The position numbers and the translations under genes are program-made. The notes below the pieces were generated by a model that ran no database searches, was not told the DNA's origin, and saw nothing but the letters and a program-made list of their open reading frames with translations. Of a DNA stretch of 64,000 bases, positions 29,660 to 38,880 are shown one piece after another. Source of the stretch: Microcystis wesenbergii NRERC-220 (GTDB taxonomy: Bacteria; Cyanobacteriota; Cyanobacteriia; Cyanobacteriales; Microcystaceae); NCBI RefSeq assembly GCF_032027425.1, contig NZ_JAVSJA010000001.1, positions 4,166,001 to 4,230,000 on the forward strand. Direction: 5' to 3'. Every line of letters starts with the position of its first letter. Within the stretch, counting starts at the first letter, position 1.

Positions 29660-30571
29660 ATGACCGAATCTGTTTTTAACCCGACACCCCTAAGAGAAAC
29701 CGGCAATATTCAGGTGTGGATGCGCCGCTTAGTCTGGAAAATTGCGATCGCTACTTTCGCCCTCATGGTGGTGGGCGCTGCCACCAGAGTTATGAACGCC
29801 GGTTTAGCTTGTCCCGATTGGCCCCTGTGTTACGGTCAATGGATTCCCAGTCAGCAGATGAATCTACAGGTATTTCTGGAGTGGTTTCATCGTCTCGATG
29901 CCTCTTTGATCGGGTTTAGTACGCTCGCTCTCGTCGGTCTGTCTTGGTGGTATCGTCGCCATCTTCCCCCTTGGCTGTTGCCATCTGCGATCGCAGCTTT
30001 GGCCTTAATTCTCCTGCAAGGAGTCCTGGGAGGATTAACCGTCACCCAATTACTGCGATTTGACATCGTAACCGCTCATTTAGCCACAGCTTTGCTCTTT
30101 TTTGCCACCCTAATCGTCATTGCTATCGGTCTGACTCCCTACCGTGGCACAGGTACGGTCGGAAAACTAACCGGGATGGGAATGGTCGCCACCGGTCTAG
30201 TTTATCTGCAATGTCTCCTCGGCGGTCTCGTCGGTTCCCGTTGGGCAGCCCATCAGTGTTTAACGGTTTCCCAACTCTGCACGGTGATGAATAGTCACAT
30301 TATCGGGGTTTTTCCCGCCACTATCTCGGTGTTAACCCTAGTTTTCTTCGCTTGGCGAACTGCCGCTATCCATCCTCTCCTCAAAAAACTAGCTTTTAGC
30401 GCCGGGGGATTAGTCGCCCTACAGGTGTTTTTGGGCGTTGCCACCCTGAAACTGCATCTACAGGTGGAACCCTTAACCATTACCCACCACAGCATCGGTG
30501 CGCTATTGGTGGCAACCCTCGTCGCTTTTACCACTTTCGCCTTTCGCGATCGTTCTTTCGCTCCTAAGTAA
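29660..30571 (+). CDS. ctaA: haem A synthase (CtaA/COX15)
   Basis: This membrane enzyme oxidises the methyl group of haem O to make haem A for the oxidase. It has about eight hydrophobic helices, with VMNAGLACPDWPLCYGQW, WFHRLDASLIG and a Cys pair in HQCLTVSQLC. The ATG at 29660 gives MTESVFN; an ATG at 29630 would add ten residues and is not excluded, as neither has a strong ribosome binding site. ctaB follows after 125 bases. Confidence 0.92.
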   Translation: MTESVFNPTPLRETGNIQVWMRRLVWKIAIATFALMVVGAATRVMNAGLACPDWPLCYGQWIPSQQMNLQVFLEWFHRLDASLIGFSTLALVGLSWWYRRHLPPWLLPSAIAALALILLQGVLGGLTVTQLLRFDIVTAHLATALLFFATLIVIAIGLTPYRGTGTVGKLTGMGMVATGLVYLQCLLGGLVGSRWAAHQCLTVSQLCTVMNSHIIGVFPATISVLTLVFFAWRTAAIHPLLKKLAFSAGGLVALQVFLGVATLKLHLQVEPLTITHHSIGALLVATLVAFTTFAFRDRSFAPK

Positions 30572-30696
30572 CTAGACACAATTAATTGCACATATCTAAC
30601 CACCTCTTGCCTTTTGCCTCTTGCCTATTGCCCATCCTAACCAAGAAGTTAATTTTGTCCCATTACTTATAAGCCATCTCTAAGGATTTAATCACG

Positions 30697-31647
30697 ATGA
30701 CTGGAACTCAAGCCCTTCGCCACCACGATAATTTTTTACAAGTCGCTAAAAGTTATTATCAACTCACCAAACCGCGAATTATTCCTCTACTGCTGATTAC
30801 TACGGCCGCTTCTATGGAAATCGCCTCCAAAGGTCAGGTTTCCCCCCTCTTACTCTTTCTTACCCTCCTCGGTGGCACTCTCGCCGCCGCCGCCGCTCAA
30901 ACCTTAAACTGCATCTATGATCGCGACATCGATCACACCATGCTTCGCACCCGCGCCCGTCCGATCCCCTCCGGTCGCGTGCAACCCCTCCACGCCCTCA
31001 TTTTTGCCCTCGTTTTAGCCTCCCTTTCCCTAGCAATTTTTGTCTTTTTTGTCAATACTTTGAGCGGATTTTTAGCAATGACCGGCATCGCATTTTATAT
31101 GCTGATTTATACCCATCTGCTCAAGCGTCATAGTGTCCAAAATATTGTTATCGGTGGCGCGGCCGGCTCGATTCCTCCCCTCGTCGGTTGGGCGGCAGTA
31201 ACGGGCGATCTCGGTTGGATTCCTTGGATTTTATTCGCCATTATTTTCCTCTGGACTCCTCCCCATTTTTGGGCTTTAGCTTTAATGATCAAGGATGATT
31301 ATGCAGAAGTAGATATCCCGATGATGCCCGTAGTTAAAGGGGAAGAAGCTACTAGCAAGCAGATTTGGCTCTATACTTTAATCGTCGTTCCTTTCACTTT
31401 CCTCCTGATTTATCCCTTGGCTGCCTGTGGTGTGGTTTATGGTGTAGCGGCTTTAATTTTAGGGTTTGTTTTCCTGAAAAAAGCTTGGCGATTAAAACAG
31501 AATCCTTTTGATCGGGACATGGCTCGATCGCTGTTTAAATATTCCATTCTTTACATGATGTTATTATGTACAGCTATGGTGATCGATAGTTTACCCATGA
31601 CCTCTCGTCTCCTCGCTACAATTGGCAGTTTATTCTCCTGTAGTTAA
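30697..31647 (+). CDS. ctaB: protohaem IX farnesyltransferase (haem O synthase)
   Basis: A UbiA-superfamily membrane prenyltransferase that adds a farnesyl group to haem B, the step before CtaA. The 316 residues contain the NxxxDxxxD-type motif in [12 protein letters not shown] followed by [11 protein letters not shown], and a second acidic loop [13 protein letters not shown]. It sits after ctaA, so the locus encodes oxidase and cofactor supply together. Downstream there is a short heptamer repeat tract before dnaA. Confidence 0.95.
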   Translation: MTGTQALRHHDNFLQVAKSYYQLTKPRIIPLLLITTAASMEIASKGQVSPLLLFLTLLGGTLAAAAAQTLNCIYDRDIDHTMLRTRARPIPSGRVQPLHALIFALVLASLSLAIFVFFVNTLSGFLAMTGIAFYMLIYTHLLKRHSVQNIVIGGAAGSIPPLVGWAAVTGDLGWIPWILFAIIFLWTPPHFWALALMIKDDYAEVDIPMMPVVKGEEATSKQIWLYTLIVVPFTFLLIYPLAACGVVYGVAALILGFVFLKKAWRLKQNPFDRDMARSLFKYSILYMMLLCTAMVIDSLPMTSRLLATIGSLFSCS

Positions 31648-31732
31648 TCTCAGTTTTGAATCAGTTATCAGTTATCAGTAAACAGTTATCAGTGAACTGA
31701 TAACTGAAAAACCCTATCTCCCCAATTCCCGA

Positions 31733-33067
31733 CTACTGATTGCGACTGAGGGAGTTAATTCGCTCGATTAGTTGGGCTAAGATGTCTTGTAATTGTCGGT
31801 CTTGATGCTGAGAAAGATTGATTTTATCACAGCTATAAATAACGGTGGTGTGATCTTTGCCGCCAAATTCTTCGCCAATGCGCGGTAAACTTAAATCCGT
31901 GTGTTGACGCATTAAATACATCCCAATCTGTCGAGCAAAACTAATTTCTCGTCGCCGGGAATTTCCCTTTAGATCAGCGATCGAGAGTTGAAATTTTTCC
32001 GCTACTACCGCCATAATAATCTCAGGAGAAGTGGCAATTTTGGCCATTGGTGGATTTAAAACCGGCGCGATATTTTCTACCGTCATCGGCAATCCGGAGA
32101 TAGAAATATAAGTAGTAGCCCGGATTAATGCTCCCTCTAATTCGCGAATATTAGAAGTATAATTAACGGCAATATATTCGATAACTTCTCTTGGGAGACG
32201 CAGATTTTCGTACTCGGCCTTTTTTTGTAAAATTGCCATACGAGTTTCGATATCCGGTGCTTGGATATCGGCGACTAATCCCATAGAAAAGCGAGAAATT
32301 AAACGATCCTGTAAACTGGGCATCTGTTTGGGCAGGCGATCGGAGGCTAAAACCACCTGTTTTCCCGCTTCGTGCAGGGTATTAAAAGTATGAAAAAATT
32401 CTTCTTGAGTGTATTCTTTTCCTTCAATAAATTGCAGATCATCCACTAATAATATATCGGCATGGCGATAATGATTACGAAAACTTTCCATACTATCTTG
32501 ACGGATAGCGGTGATTAAATCATTCGTAAATTGTTCCGTCGATACATAAAAAACCTTGGATTGGGGATATAATTCCAGACGATAATGACCGATGGCCTGC
32601 ATTAAATGAGTTTTACCTAACCCCACCCCACCACAGAGAAAAAGCGGGTTAAATTCGCGTCCGGGTAATTCCGCCACCGCTAAAGCGGCCGCGTGGGCCA
32701 TGCGATTAGTTGGGCCGACAACAAAACGGGAAAAATTATATTTAGGGTTAAGTTGATTACTGGGGGGTAATTCTGATTCTAAGCTACTGTTAGGCTGGAA
32801 AATAGCGATCGAATCGCCCTGTTCTGCCGTTAGTTGAATCTCGACGGGATAACCGACGATATCCTCGACTACTTCGGCAATTGTTGACAGATAATTTTTC
32901 TGAAGATGGTTAAGAATAAAAGGATTGGCAGCCTGAATTACTAAGCGATCGTTTTGCCATTCTTTAACCGTCGCCGTTTGAAACCAAGTCTCAAAAGCGG
33001 GACGGGTTAATAGTAATTTTAGACGCTCTAGGAGATTATGCCAAAGTTGTTGGGCGCTGCTATCCAC
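31733..33067 (-). CDS. dnaA: chromosomal replication initiator DnaA
   Basis: The AAA+ ATPase that recognises DnaA boxes. The 444 residues include an N-terminal interaction domain ([21 protein letters not shown]), Walker [11 protein letters not shown], Walker B LLVDDLQF, and the C-terminal DNA-binding signature [15 protein letters not shown]. The start is GTG at 33067. dnaN is not adjacent, as is common in cyanobacteria. No cluster of TTATCCACA boxes is seen nearby, so this need not be the replication origin. It is divergent from the truncated def. Confidence 0.97.
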   Translation of the reverse strand: MDSSAQQLWHNLLERLKLLLTRPAFETWFQTATVKEWQNDRLVIQAANPFILNHLQKNYLSTIAEVVEDIVGYPVEIQLTAEQGDSIAIFQPNSSLESELPPSNQLNPKYNFSRFVVGPTNRMAHAAALAVAELPGREFNPLFLCGGVGLGKTHLMQAIGHYRLELYPQSKVFYVSTEQFTNDLITAIRQDSMESFRNHYRHADILLVDDLQFIEGKEYTQEEFFHTFNTLHEAGKQVVLASDRLPKQMPSLQDRLISRFSMGLVADIQAPDIETRMAILQKKAEYENLRLPREVIEYIAVNYTSNIRELEGALIRATTYISISGLPMTVENIAPVLNPPMAKIATSPEIIMAVVAEKFQLSIADLKGNSRRREISFARQIGMYLMRQHTDLSLPRIGEEFGGKDHTTVIYSCDKINLSQHQDRQLQDILAQLIERINSLSRNQ

Positions 33068-33187
33068 AATTAATTTTGATTAACAAAGTTGCTCTAGTGC
33101 TGCTGCGGGGAAACCTTATCAGTTTAGCGAGATTTTGCCGTTGACGATAAAATAATTTTCAGAGGGAAACAATTAATCTTTAGACAG

Positions 33188-33622
33188 ATGACGCAAGTTT
33201 TAACAATCACCCAATTAGGAAATCCAATTTTAGAGCAAAAAGCACCGGAGATCGATAATCTTCTCGATTCTGACTGTCAAAATTTGAGCGATTCCCTGAT
33301 TACCACCGTACAAGCTGCCCACGGGGTGGGAATCGCCGCGCCCCAAGTTGCTTGGTCTCTGCGTCTGTTTATCGTTGCTTCTCACCCCAATCCTCGTTAT
33401 CCCGACGCTCCGATCATGCCTGCCACTGCCAGGATTAATCCGCGCATTTTGCAGGTGAGCGAGGAAATGGTCAAGGGTTGGGAAGGTTGTGTCAGTGTCC
33501 CCAATTGGCGCGGTTTTGTCCCCCGTCATCAGTGGATTGAGGTGGCCTATTGCGATCGCAATGGTCGGGAAATTCGTCAAGTTTTCAGCGATTTTGTTGC
33601 GCGCATCACTTTACCAAATTAG
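33188..33622 (+). pseudogene. def: peptide deformylase, 3'-truncated
   Basis: The enzyme removes formyl groups from nascent proteins. Motif 1 (GVGIAAPQ) and motif 2 (EGCVSVP) are present. The frame then runs to FSDFVARI and ends with the foreign residues TLPN. The third motif, HExDH with two metal-binding His and the catalytic Glu, is missing. The break is right after 33606, where a different sequence begins. The product, 144 residues against about 170-190, should be inactive. I searched downstream by eye for the lost 3' end and did not find it. Cyanobacteria often carry another def gene. Confidence 0.88.
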
Positions 33623-34035
33623 CCGTTAAAAGTTGATAGAGGAGACGAGTCTCGTAAAACAGCAAACGGCACAGTCCGTCTTTACCTAAAGCCTTTAAGC
33701 TTGGCAAATCGTGATTAATCTCGATTTTTTGCGCGGTTTTGTCGTCTCTTTTGTAATAGGTATGACTTCTCGAATTTTGCCAAGCATTCTTAAGCTTGCC
33801 AATAATCTCGGTTTTAGCGGGTTTATGGTGGCAAATAGTCACCAGTGCGTGAGCAGACAAGTGAGAACGTACCAAGTCGGAACCTTTCCAAGACTTTTTA
33901 ACCTTGTCCTGTTTGGCAGAAGTATCACCAGAAACCTGATAAGAATATCCTAATCCTAGATAAGCCTGAAACTTTCTTAAACTAATAAGCTGTACTGAAT
34001 TTAAACTGCGTAGGGAAAATTTTAGTACAAATGCT
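33606..34035 (-). pseudogene. unrecognised reading frame fragment
   Basis: The minus strand is open for about 140 codons with protein-like composition: FSLRSLNSVQLISLRKFQAY near its start, then DTSAKQDKVKKSWKGSDLV, and a C-terminal LLFYETRLLYQLLTANLVK. The ATG in this frame at 33875 would give only 89 residues, so the N-terminus is probably lost. Its stop codon lies at the break in def. I do not recognise the family. It may be part of an insertion element or a displaced host gene. Confidence 0.45.
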
Positions 34036-34372
34036 CAAACGGCTTCTCCCTGCTCCGCAGCTCCAGTACTCCCCTGCAATCTTAACGAGTAATTTAGATA
34101 GTCAACAGCTTATCGTGATTCCCTCTAAAATAAGGTTTCCCGTTAACCAAAAATCTTTCGATAGGATAACAGTGCAAAAGTAACAAGCTTTGGCTCTTCG
34201 GTAATTGTTATGCAAATAATTAACTTAAAATAAAATTCGATGATAGTGCCTACGCTCAAAAATAGCTGAAATTTATACAGGGAGAGATTTTAGACACAAA
34301 CAGGTTAATACCAAAAGATAGACAATCGAGTTAAGATTTGATATAATAGCCAAAAACCAGAGTATTTTACTT
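34036..34372. other. spacer in the insertion debris
   Basis: About 340 bases of A+T-rich sequence without a supported gene, between the unknown frame and the ISL3 remnant. It probably includes the original left flank of the ISL3 copy. Confidence 0.4.
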
Positions 34373-35026
34373 ATGATACTTGACAAATTTTTGAACCTAG
34401 AAGGAACCTCTATTCAAGGCTATCGACACCTAGAAAATGTCGGTATAGTTTGACCAGTCGAATCGAAAAAGAAAAAAGCAACGGCTCGACTGATCTCGCC
34501 GAACGTCCTGTCCTCGTTGTGGGTTAGAGAGCGATAAACTACACCAAAATCATCGATATTTAGTCAAAGATTTACCAATCTCAGGACAACCAGTGTACCT
34601 ACAAGTTAATCGTCGTCAATTTAAGTGCGATAATTGTCGAAAACCCTTGAGCGAAGAGTTAGATTTTGTCGCCAGTAAACGAACCTATACGAAAAGACTA
34701 GCCGAAAATATACTCGAACAATTAAAATCAGGAGATATTTTAAATGTTAGTCGAAGAAATGACGTAACGGAAGAAGAGATTCAAAGAAGGCTAGAGGACA
34801 TTGCTGAAGAAATTACCGAGCCAGACCTATCGGAATTAAAAAGACTAGGAATTGATGAAATCGCTCTAGTCAAAGGACAAAAAAATTACTGTGCGGTTTT
34901 AGTAAATTTAGATACGGGAAAACTAATAGCTATTCTAGAGAAGCGAACACAAGAGGAGTTGAGGAAAACCCTTACAGGCTGGGGAAAAGAGGTGTTAGAG
35001 CCAATTGAAGAAGTGAGCATAGACCT
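34373..35026 (+). pseudogene. ISL3-family transposase, broken
   Basis: It starts MILDKFLNLEGTSIQGYRHL and hits a TGA at 34451. Beyond that come recognisable ISL3 parts: a zinc-finger-like CPRCGLESDKLHQNHRYL segment, then from 34593 in a shifted frame YLQVNRRQFKCDNCRKPL with the rest of the N-terminal half, up to EVSIDL. At 35027 it is cut by the left end of the IS4-type element. The DDE core after EVSID is gone. It cannot encode an active transposase. Confidence 0.85.
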
Positions 35027-36293
35027 GACAGGGGGACAAGCTGAAAAGCTTATGTAGCATAAAATACAGACACAGACTCCCAAAAAAGATCAGTCATATT
35101 TACCATATATGACCTAAATAACGAAAATGATAAGTGAACTATACCAGAAAGTGTTAGAAAATGAACTGGGACGAGCCAGATATCTACTGTTGTTAATGAT
35201 AGTTGGAACCTGGCAAATACTAAAGCAAGCTAAGTTAGAGATATTAGCTGAAGCCTTACCAATACCAATCCTGTTTGAGAGTCGGAGAAAAAAACTAAAA
35301 AGATTTTTAAAGCTGGAAATTCTGAATATTGAAAAAATCTGGTTTCTCTGCCTAAAAGAGATGTTAAAACAGCAGCAGAGATTCACAACAAAAGGATTAG
35401 CGTATATTGCTATAGACCGGACAAGTTGGGGAGCAATAAATATCTTGATGGTGAGTCTAATTTATGACAAGAGAGCCATCCCAATCTATGGGGAGATATT
35501 AGATAAAAAAGGAAGTAGTAATCTCGAAGAACAGCAGCGAGTATTAGAAAAAACATTGACCGTGCTATCAGGTCATAAAATCGTGGTGTTAGGAGATAGA
35601 GAATTTTGCTCGGTCAGTCTTGGAAAGTGGCTTCAGAAGCAGAGTTTATACTTTTGCTTAAGACAAAAAAAAAGTACAAATGTCAAGACAAAAGAAGGAA
35701 TTTATCAAGAAATGAGAGCCTTAGGTTTAAGTCCAGGAACTCAACTATTTTTAAATGATGTTAATCTTACAAAAGAGAAGGGATTTGGCGAGTTTAACTT
35801 AGCGGGTAAGTGGAAAAAAACCTATCGGGGTTTTCCAACAAAAGAGCCTTGGTATATTCTGACTAACTTTGGAGATTTAGAGACGGCAATAATGGCCTAT
35901 CAAAAAAGATTTGATATTGAGGAGATGTTCCGAGATTTTAAGTCGGGAGGCTATAGCTTAGAAGGTTCTCAATTAGCACCGAAATACCTATCAAAGCTGA
36001 TAATTGTTATAGCTATCGCCTATACAAGTGCCACACTGCAAGGTAAAAAAATTAAGGATATGGGAATCCAAAAATATGTCACAAGACCTGAAAAAAGATA
36101 TAAAGGTCAACGCAGACACAGCAGTTTTTATGTGGGTCAACATCTCTATCATTGGCTCCAGCTACATCAAATGTTCCCAAAAAATATAGAAGAGCTAATG
36201 CAAATTAGCCGCTATCGGTTGAAGGATTACATCAAAGGACAAAGAGCGATATCGCTTGCCCTATCTACCTTCTAGCTCGCTTGTCCCCCTCTC
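35027..36293 (+). mobile_element. IS4-family insertion sequence
   Basis: The element is bounded by near-matching inverted ends, ACAGGGGGACAAGC at 35028 and, read on the minus strand from 36292, AGAGGGGGACAAGC. It is about 1.27 kb long and encodes one intact transposase. It lies inside the ISL3 remnant on its left, while the right side joins a TPR gene fragment. No matching target duplication is seen, so a deletion or rearrangement followed insertion. Confidence 0.8.
35127..36275 (+). CDS. IS4-family DDE transposase
   Basis: A 382-residue transposase. The catalytic triad is visible as AIDRTSWG (Asp), LGDREFCSV (Asp) and the IS4 signature YQKRFDIEEMFRDFK, an exact Y-2-R-3-E-6-K pattern. It appears full length and undamaged, so it may be active. 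It reads the same way as the ISL3 remnant it interrupts. Confidence 0.92.
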   Translation: MISELYQKVLENELGRARYLLLLMIVGTWQILKQAKLEILAEALPIPILFESRRKKLKRFLKLEILNIEKIWFLCLKEMLKQQQRFTTKGLAYIAIDRTSWGAINILMVSLIYDKRAIPIYGEILDKKGSSNLEEQQRVLEKTLTVLSGHKIVVLGDREFCSVSLGKWLQKQSLYFCLRQKKSTNVKTKEGIYQEMRALGLSPGTQLFLNDVNLTKEKGFGEFNLAGKWKKTYRGFPTKEPWYILTNFGDLETAIMAYQKRFDIEEMFRDFKSGGYSLEGSQLAPKYLSKLIIVIAIAYTSATLQGKKIKDMGIQKYVTRPEKRYKGQRRHSSFYVGQHLYHWLQLHQMFPKNIEELMQISRYRLKDYIKGQRAISLALSTF

Positions 36294-36594
36294 AGCCTCG
36301 CTGAAGGTAAGCGTCAGCATCATAAGGATTGAGGTTAATAGCTTTGTTATAGTCGGCGAGTGCTTTTTGAGGGTTTCCTAATTTGGCATAAGCCAACCCT
36401 CGATGAAAGTAAGCTCCGGACAATTTAGGATCGAGGTTAATAGCTTTGTTACAGTCGTTGATCGCCTTTAAGTATTCTTTTAAGTCATTATAAACAGCCC
36501 CTCGGTTACTGTAAGTTTTACTGGATTTAGCATTGAGGCGAAGGGCGTGGTTATAGTCAGTCGGGTAGGTTCGTTTCATTCTCTGAAATGTCAT
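36292..36594 (-). pseudogene. TPR protein fragment
   Basis: Two full and one partial tetratricopeptide repeats remain: SKTYSNRGAVYNDLKEY..., SGAYFHRGLAYAKLGNP... and ADAYLQRG. TPRs mediate protein-protein contacts. The 3' end is cut at the IS4 boundary, and the N-terminus (TFQRMKRTYPTDYN) is not repeat-like, so both ends appear lost. No function can be given. Confidence 0.7.
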
Positions 36595-37023
36595 TCTCTC
36601 AAATCCTTATATGGCAACGTTTTTAGTCGATTTCTCGGAAATACATATCTGAAAATTTTTCAAAACGTCGCGCTTTGTAGGTTGATTCATGAATCAACCT
36701 ACTATGAGTTGATTCATGAATCAACCTACTATGAGAGCAAAAACCTGTACTTCCCTGCTCCCTAGCCTACCTCATAAGCGATTAAGGGTAGCAAAAAAAA
36801 GAATTAGATTCGGAGAATGAATCAGCCCTAGGGCAAGGGGGGGAATATTCAGCTAATCTAAGGATAGGCGGTTAAAATGCGTCTTAGCTTACTCTAAAAA
36901 AATAGATAGCTAAATGGGAGGAATTATTGCCGAAATAGGCATGGAAAGAGCCAATATTTCAGACAATTTACCTACAGTGAAGATTTTTGCCGTTAGACTA
37001 GGCTAAGAAACCCTACTGGAAAT
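36595..37023. other. spacer with palindromic tandem repeat
   Basis: About 430 bases with no gene. It contains the 27-bp palindromic duplication at 36682-36735; the sequence up to the reductase start appears non-coding and presumably includes its promoter. Confidence 0.5.
36677..36735. repeat. 26-bp perfect palindrome with 27-bp tandem copy
   Basis: GTAGGTTGATTCA and TGAATCAACCTAC form a perfect palindrome at 36677-36702. A 27-base unit starting TTGATTCATGAATCAACC occurs twice in tandem (36682-36708 and 36709-36735). Confidence 0.95.
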
Positions 37024-38049
37024 ATGCGTTACAAACTTTTAGGTAATAGTGGTCTGCGAGTTTCCGAACTATGTCTAGGAACGATGACATTCGGGGAAGA
37101 TTGGGGTTGGGGGTCGGATAAAGAAGAAAGTCGGGCGGTTTTTCGGGCTTTTGCGGAAGCGGGCGGCAATTTTCTCGATACTGCTAATCTCTACACTAAC
37201 GGAACCAGTGAAACATTAGTGGGGGAATTTGTCAAGGGCGATCGAGAAAAATGGGTAATCGCCACCAAATATTCTCTCAACACGCGCCCCGGCGATGTCA
37301 ATGCCTGCGGAAATCATCGAAAAAACCTCTTTCAAGCGGTAGAAGCTAGTTTAAAGCGTTTAGGTACTGATTACATCGATTTACTCTGGCTTCATCTTTG
37401 GGACTCTCTCACTCCTATCGAAGAAGTGATGCGCGCTTTCGATGATTTAGTCAGGATGGGAAAGGTCCTTTATATCGGCATTTCTGACAGTCCTGCTTGG
37501 ATTGTCTCCCAAGCGAACACCCTGGCCACCCTGCGGGGATGGACACCCTTTATCGGACTACAAATAGAATATTCTCTCAAGGAACGCACCCCCGAACGGG
37601 AATTATTGCCTATGGCCAAAGCATTAAACATCGGGGTGACAGCTTGGAGTCCCCTGGGAGGAGGAGTTTTAACGGGAAAATATAATCAACCCAACCCCGT
37701 CGATGGTCGTTTAAGCATGACCGACCAACCTTTTCAAATTCTCGATCGCGATCTGAAAATTGCCGAGACTGTCCTGGAGATTGCCAGAGAAATCGGGAAA
37801 TCACCGGCACAAGTGGCATTAAATTGGCTCAGAAATCGCCCTAACTCCGTAATTCCTATCATTGGCGCTCGAAGATTGTCCCAATTGCAGGATAATCTCG
37901 CCTGTCTGGACTTTAACCTCACCGGGGAACATCGGCAACGACTCGATAATATCAGTGCCATTTCTCTTGGTTTTCCCCACGAACTTTTAGCCAGTCAATT
38001 TGTTCGCGATATCCTATTAGGAGGAGTAGCGGCACAATTGGACCGATGA
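37024..38049 (+). CDS. aldo/keto reductase
   Basis: A 341-residue NADPH-dependent oxidoreductase with a (beta/alpha)8 barrel. The catalytic tetrad is visible: Asp and Tyr in FLDTANLYTNG, Lys in WVIATKY, and His in LLWLHLWD. The C-terminal GARRLSQLQDNL segment fits the cofactor-binding loop. The substrate is not predictable. Its last four bases overlap the next gene, so the two are translationally coupled. Confidence 0.92.
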   Translation: MRYKLLGNSGLRVSELCLGTMTFGEDWGWGSDKEESRAVFRAFAEAGGNFLDTANLYTNGTSETLVGEFVKGDREKWVIATKYSLNTRPGDVNACGNHRKNLFQAVEASLKRLGTDYIDLLWLHLWDSLTPIEEVMRAFDDLVRMGKVLYIGISDSPAWIVSQANTLATLRGWTPFIGLQIEYSLKERTPERELLPMAKALNIGVTAWSPLGGGVLTGKYNQPNPVDGRLSMTDQPFQILDRDLKIAETVLEIAREIGKSPAQVALNWLRNRPNSVIPIIGARRLSQLQDNLACLDFNLTGEHRQRLDNISAISLGFPHELLASQFVRDILLGGVAAQLDR

Positions 38050-38453
38050 TGGAAGTCTTTGTTTATGGAACCCTGAAACCGAAGGAGAGTAACTATTCTG
38101 CCTACTGTGCGGGAAAAGTGCTCAACTCTAAAACCGCCTACACAAAGGGGCATTTATACCATCTTACCGCCCTCGGTTATCCCGGACTGACCGAGGGGGA
38201 TGGCTGGGTCAAGGGAATTTTATTGACTTTTAACGCAGATTATGATATAGGGCTTTTGGATGGTTTGGAAGATTATCAACCCGGCAGATCTCCAGAAGAA
38301 AACGAGTATCAGCGTCGCAGAATTCCTATTTATAATCTAGAGCGAGAATTGATCGGCGAAGCTTGGGGATATATGATGACACCGGCAAAAATAGCTTTTC
38401 ATGGCGGTATTTGGCTGCCTTCCGGTTGGTGGACCGGTAGCGATCGAGAATAG
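38046..38453 (+). CDS. gamma-glutamylcyclotransferase-fold protein
   Basis: A 135-residue protein of the AIG2/GGCT-like family, with VYGTLKPKESN near the N-terminus (the substrate-binding YGTL loop) and a Glu in GLTEGDGWVKG or the later DGLEDYQPG as possible catalytic acid. Family members act on gamma-glutamyl amines or peptides; the substrate here is unknown. ATGATG at the reductase stop gives a four-base overlap. Confidence 0.82.
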   Translation: MMEVFVYGTLKPKESNYSAYCAGKVLNSKTAYTKGHLYHLTALGYPGLTEGDGWVKGILLTFNADYDIGLLDGLEDYQPGRSPEENEYQRRRIPIYNLERELIGEAWGYMMTPAKIAFHGGIWLPSGWWTGSDRE

Positions 38454-38512
38454 GGATGAGCGGGCCGATTCTGTTAAGATATACAAATTAAAAGCTTAAT
38501 CGTGAAAAAATT

Positions 38513-38713
38513 ATGTATCTACTCCTAGAAGTGGCCAGTGGCAAATTCCCCGTTTATTTTGTGGCAGTTTATGTGGTCGGTTTTCTCGCTGCTGTCAGCA
38601 TTGGTTCGATCGCTTGGTATAATTCTAAACGCCCAGTCGGTTGGGAAGATGCCCAAAGACCCGATATTATCCCCGAAGTGAAGACCGAGGTGGATTCTGA
38701 TTCTCAATCCTAG
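38513..38713 (+). CDS. psb35: Psb35-like small membrane protein
   Basis: A 66-residue single-pass membrane protein: a short N-terminus, a hydrophobic helix (YFVAVYVVGFLAAVSIGSIAW), then a polar tail beginning NSKRPVGWEDAQRP. From memory this resembles Psb35 (Ssl2148 in Synechocystis), which associates with CP47 assembly modules of photosystem II. I could not check the match. A -10-like TTAAGATAT lies near 38477. Other small membrane proteins cannot be excluded. Confidence 0.6.
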   Translation: MYLLLEVASGKFPVYFVAVYVVGFLAAVSIGSIAWYNSKRPVGWEDAQRPDIIPEVKTEVDSDSQS

Positions 38714-38880
38714 AAAAAGGCAATTATCGGTTATCAGTTATCATACTGTTTACTGTTTGCCGATAACTGACAAATCGCCAACAGCCCAGAAAATAATCAA
38801 GATATTTGATCGATTGGGTGAATAAGTCCCCTATAATCACTAACATTGCCCATATCGATCTTCACAGAAGCGGGAACAGT

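Noticed and set aside
33050-33190. Replication origin next to dnaA
   Set aside because: Only one weak DnaA-box-like sequence (TATCCACA) is visible and the spacer is short.
36547-36765. 72-codon frame over the palindrome
   Set aside because: It repeats HESTYYE because of the tandem DNA repeat; no gene features.
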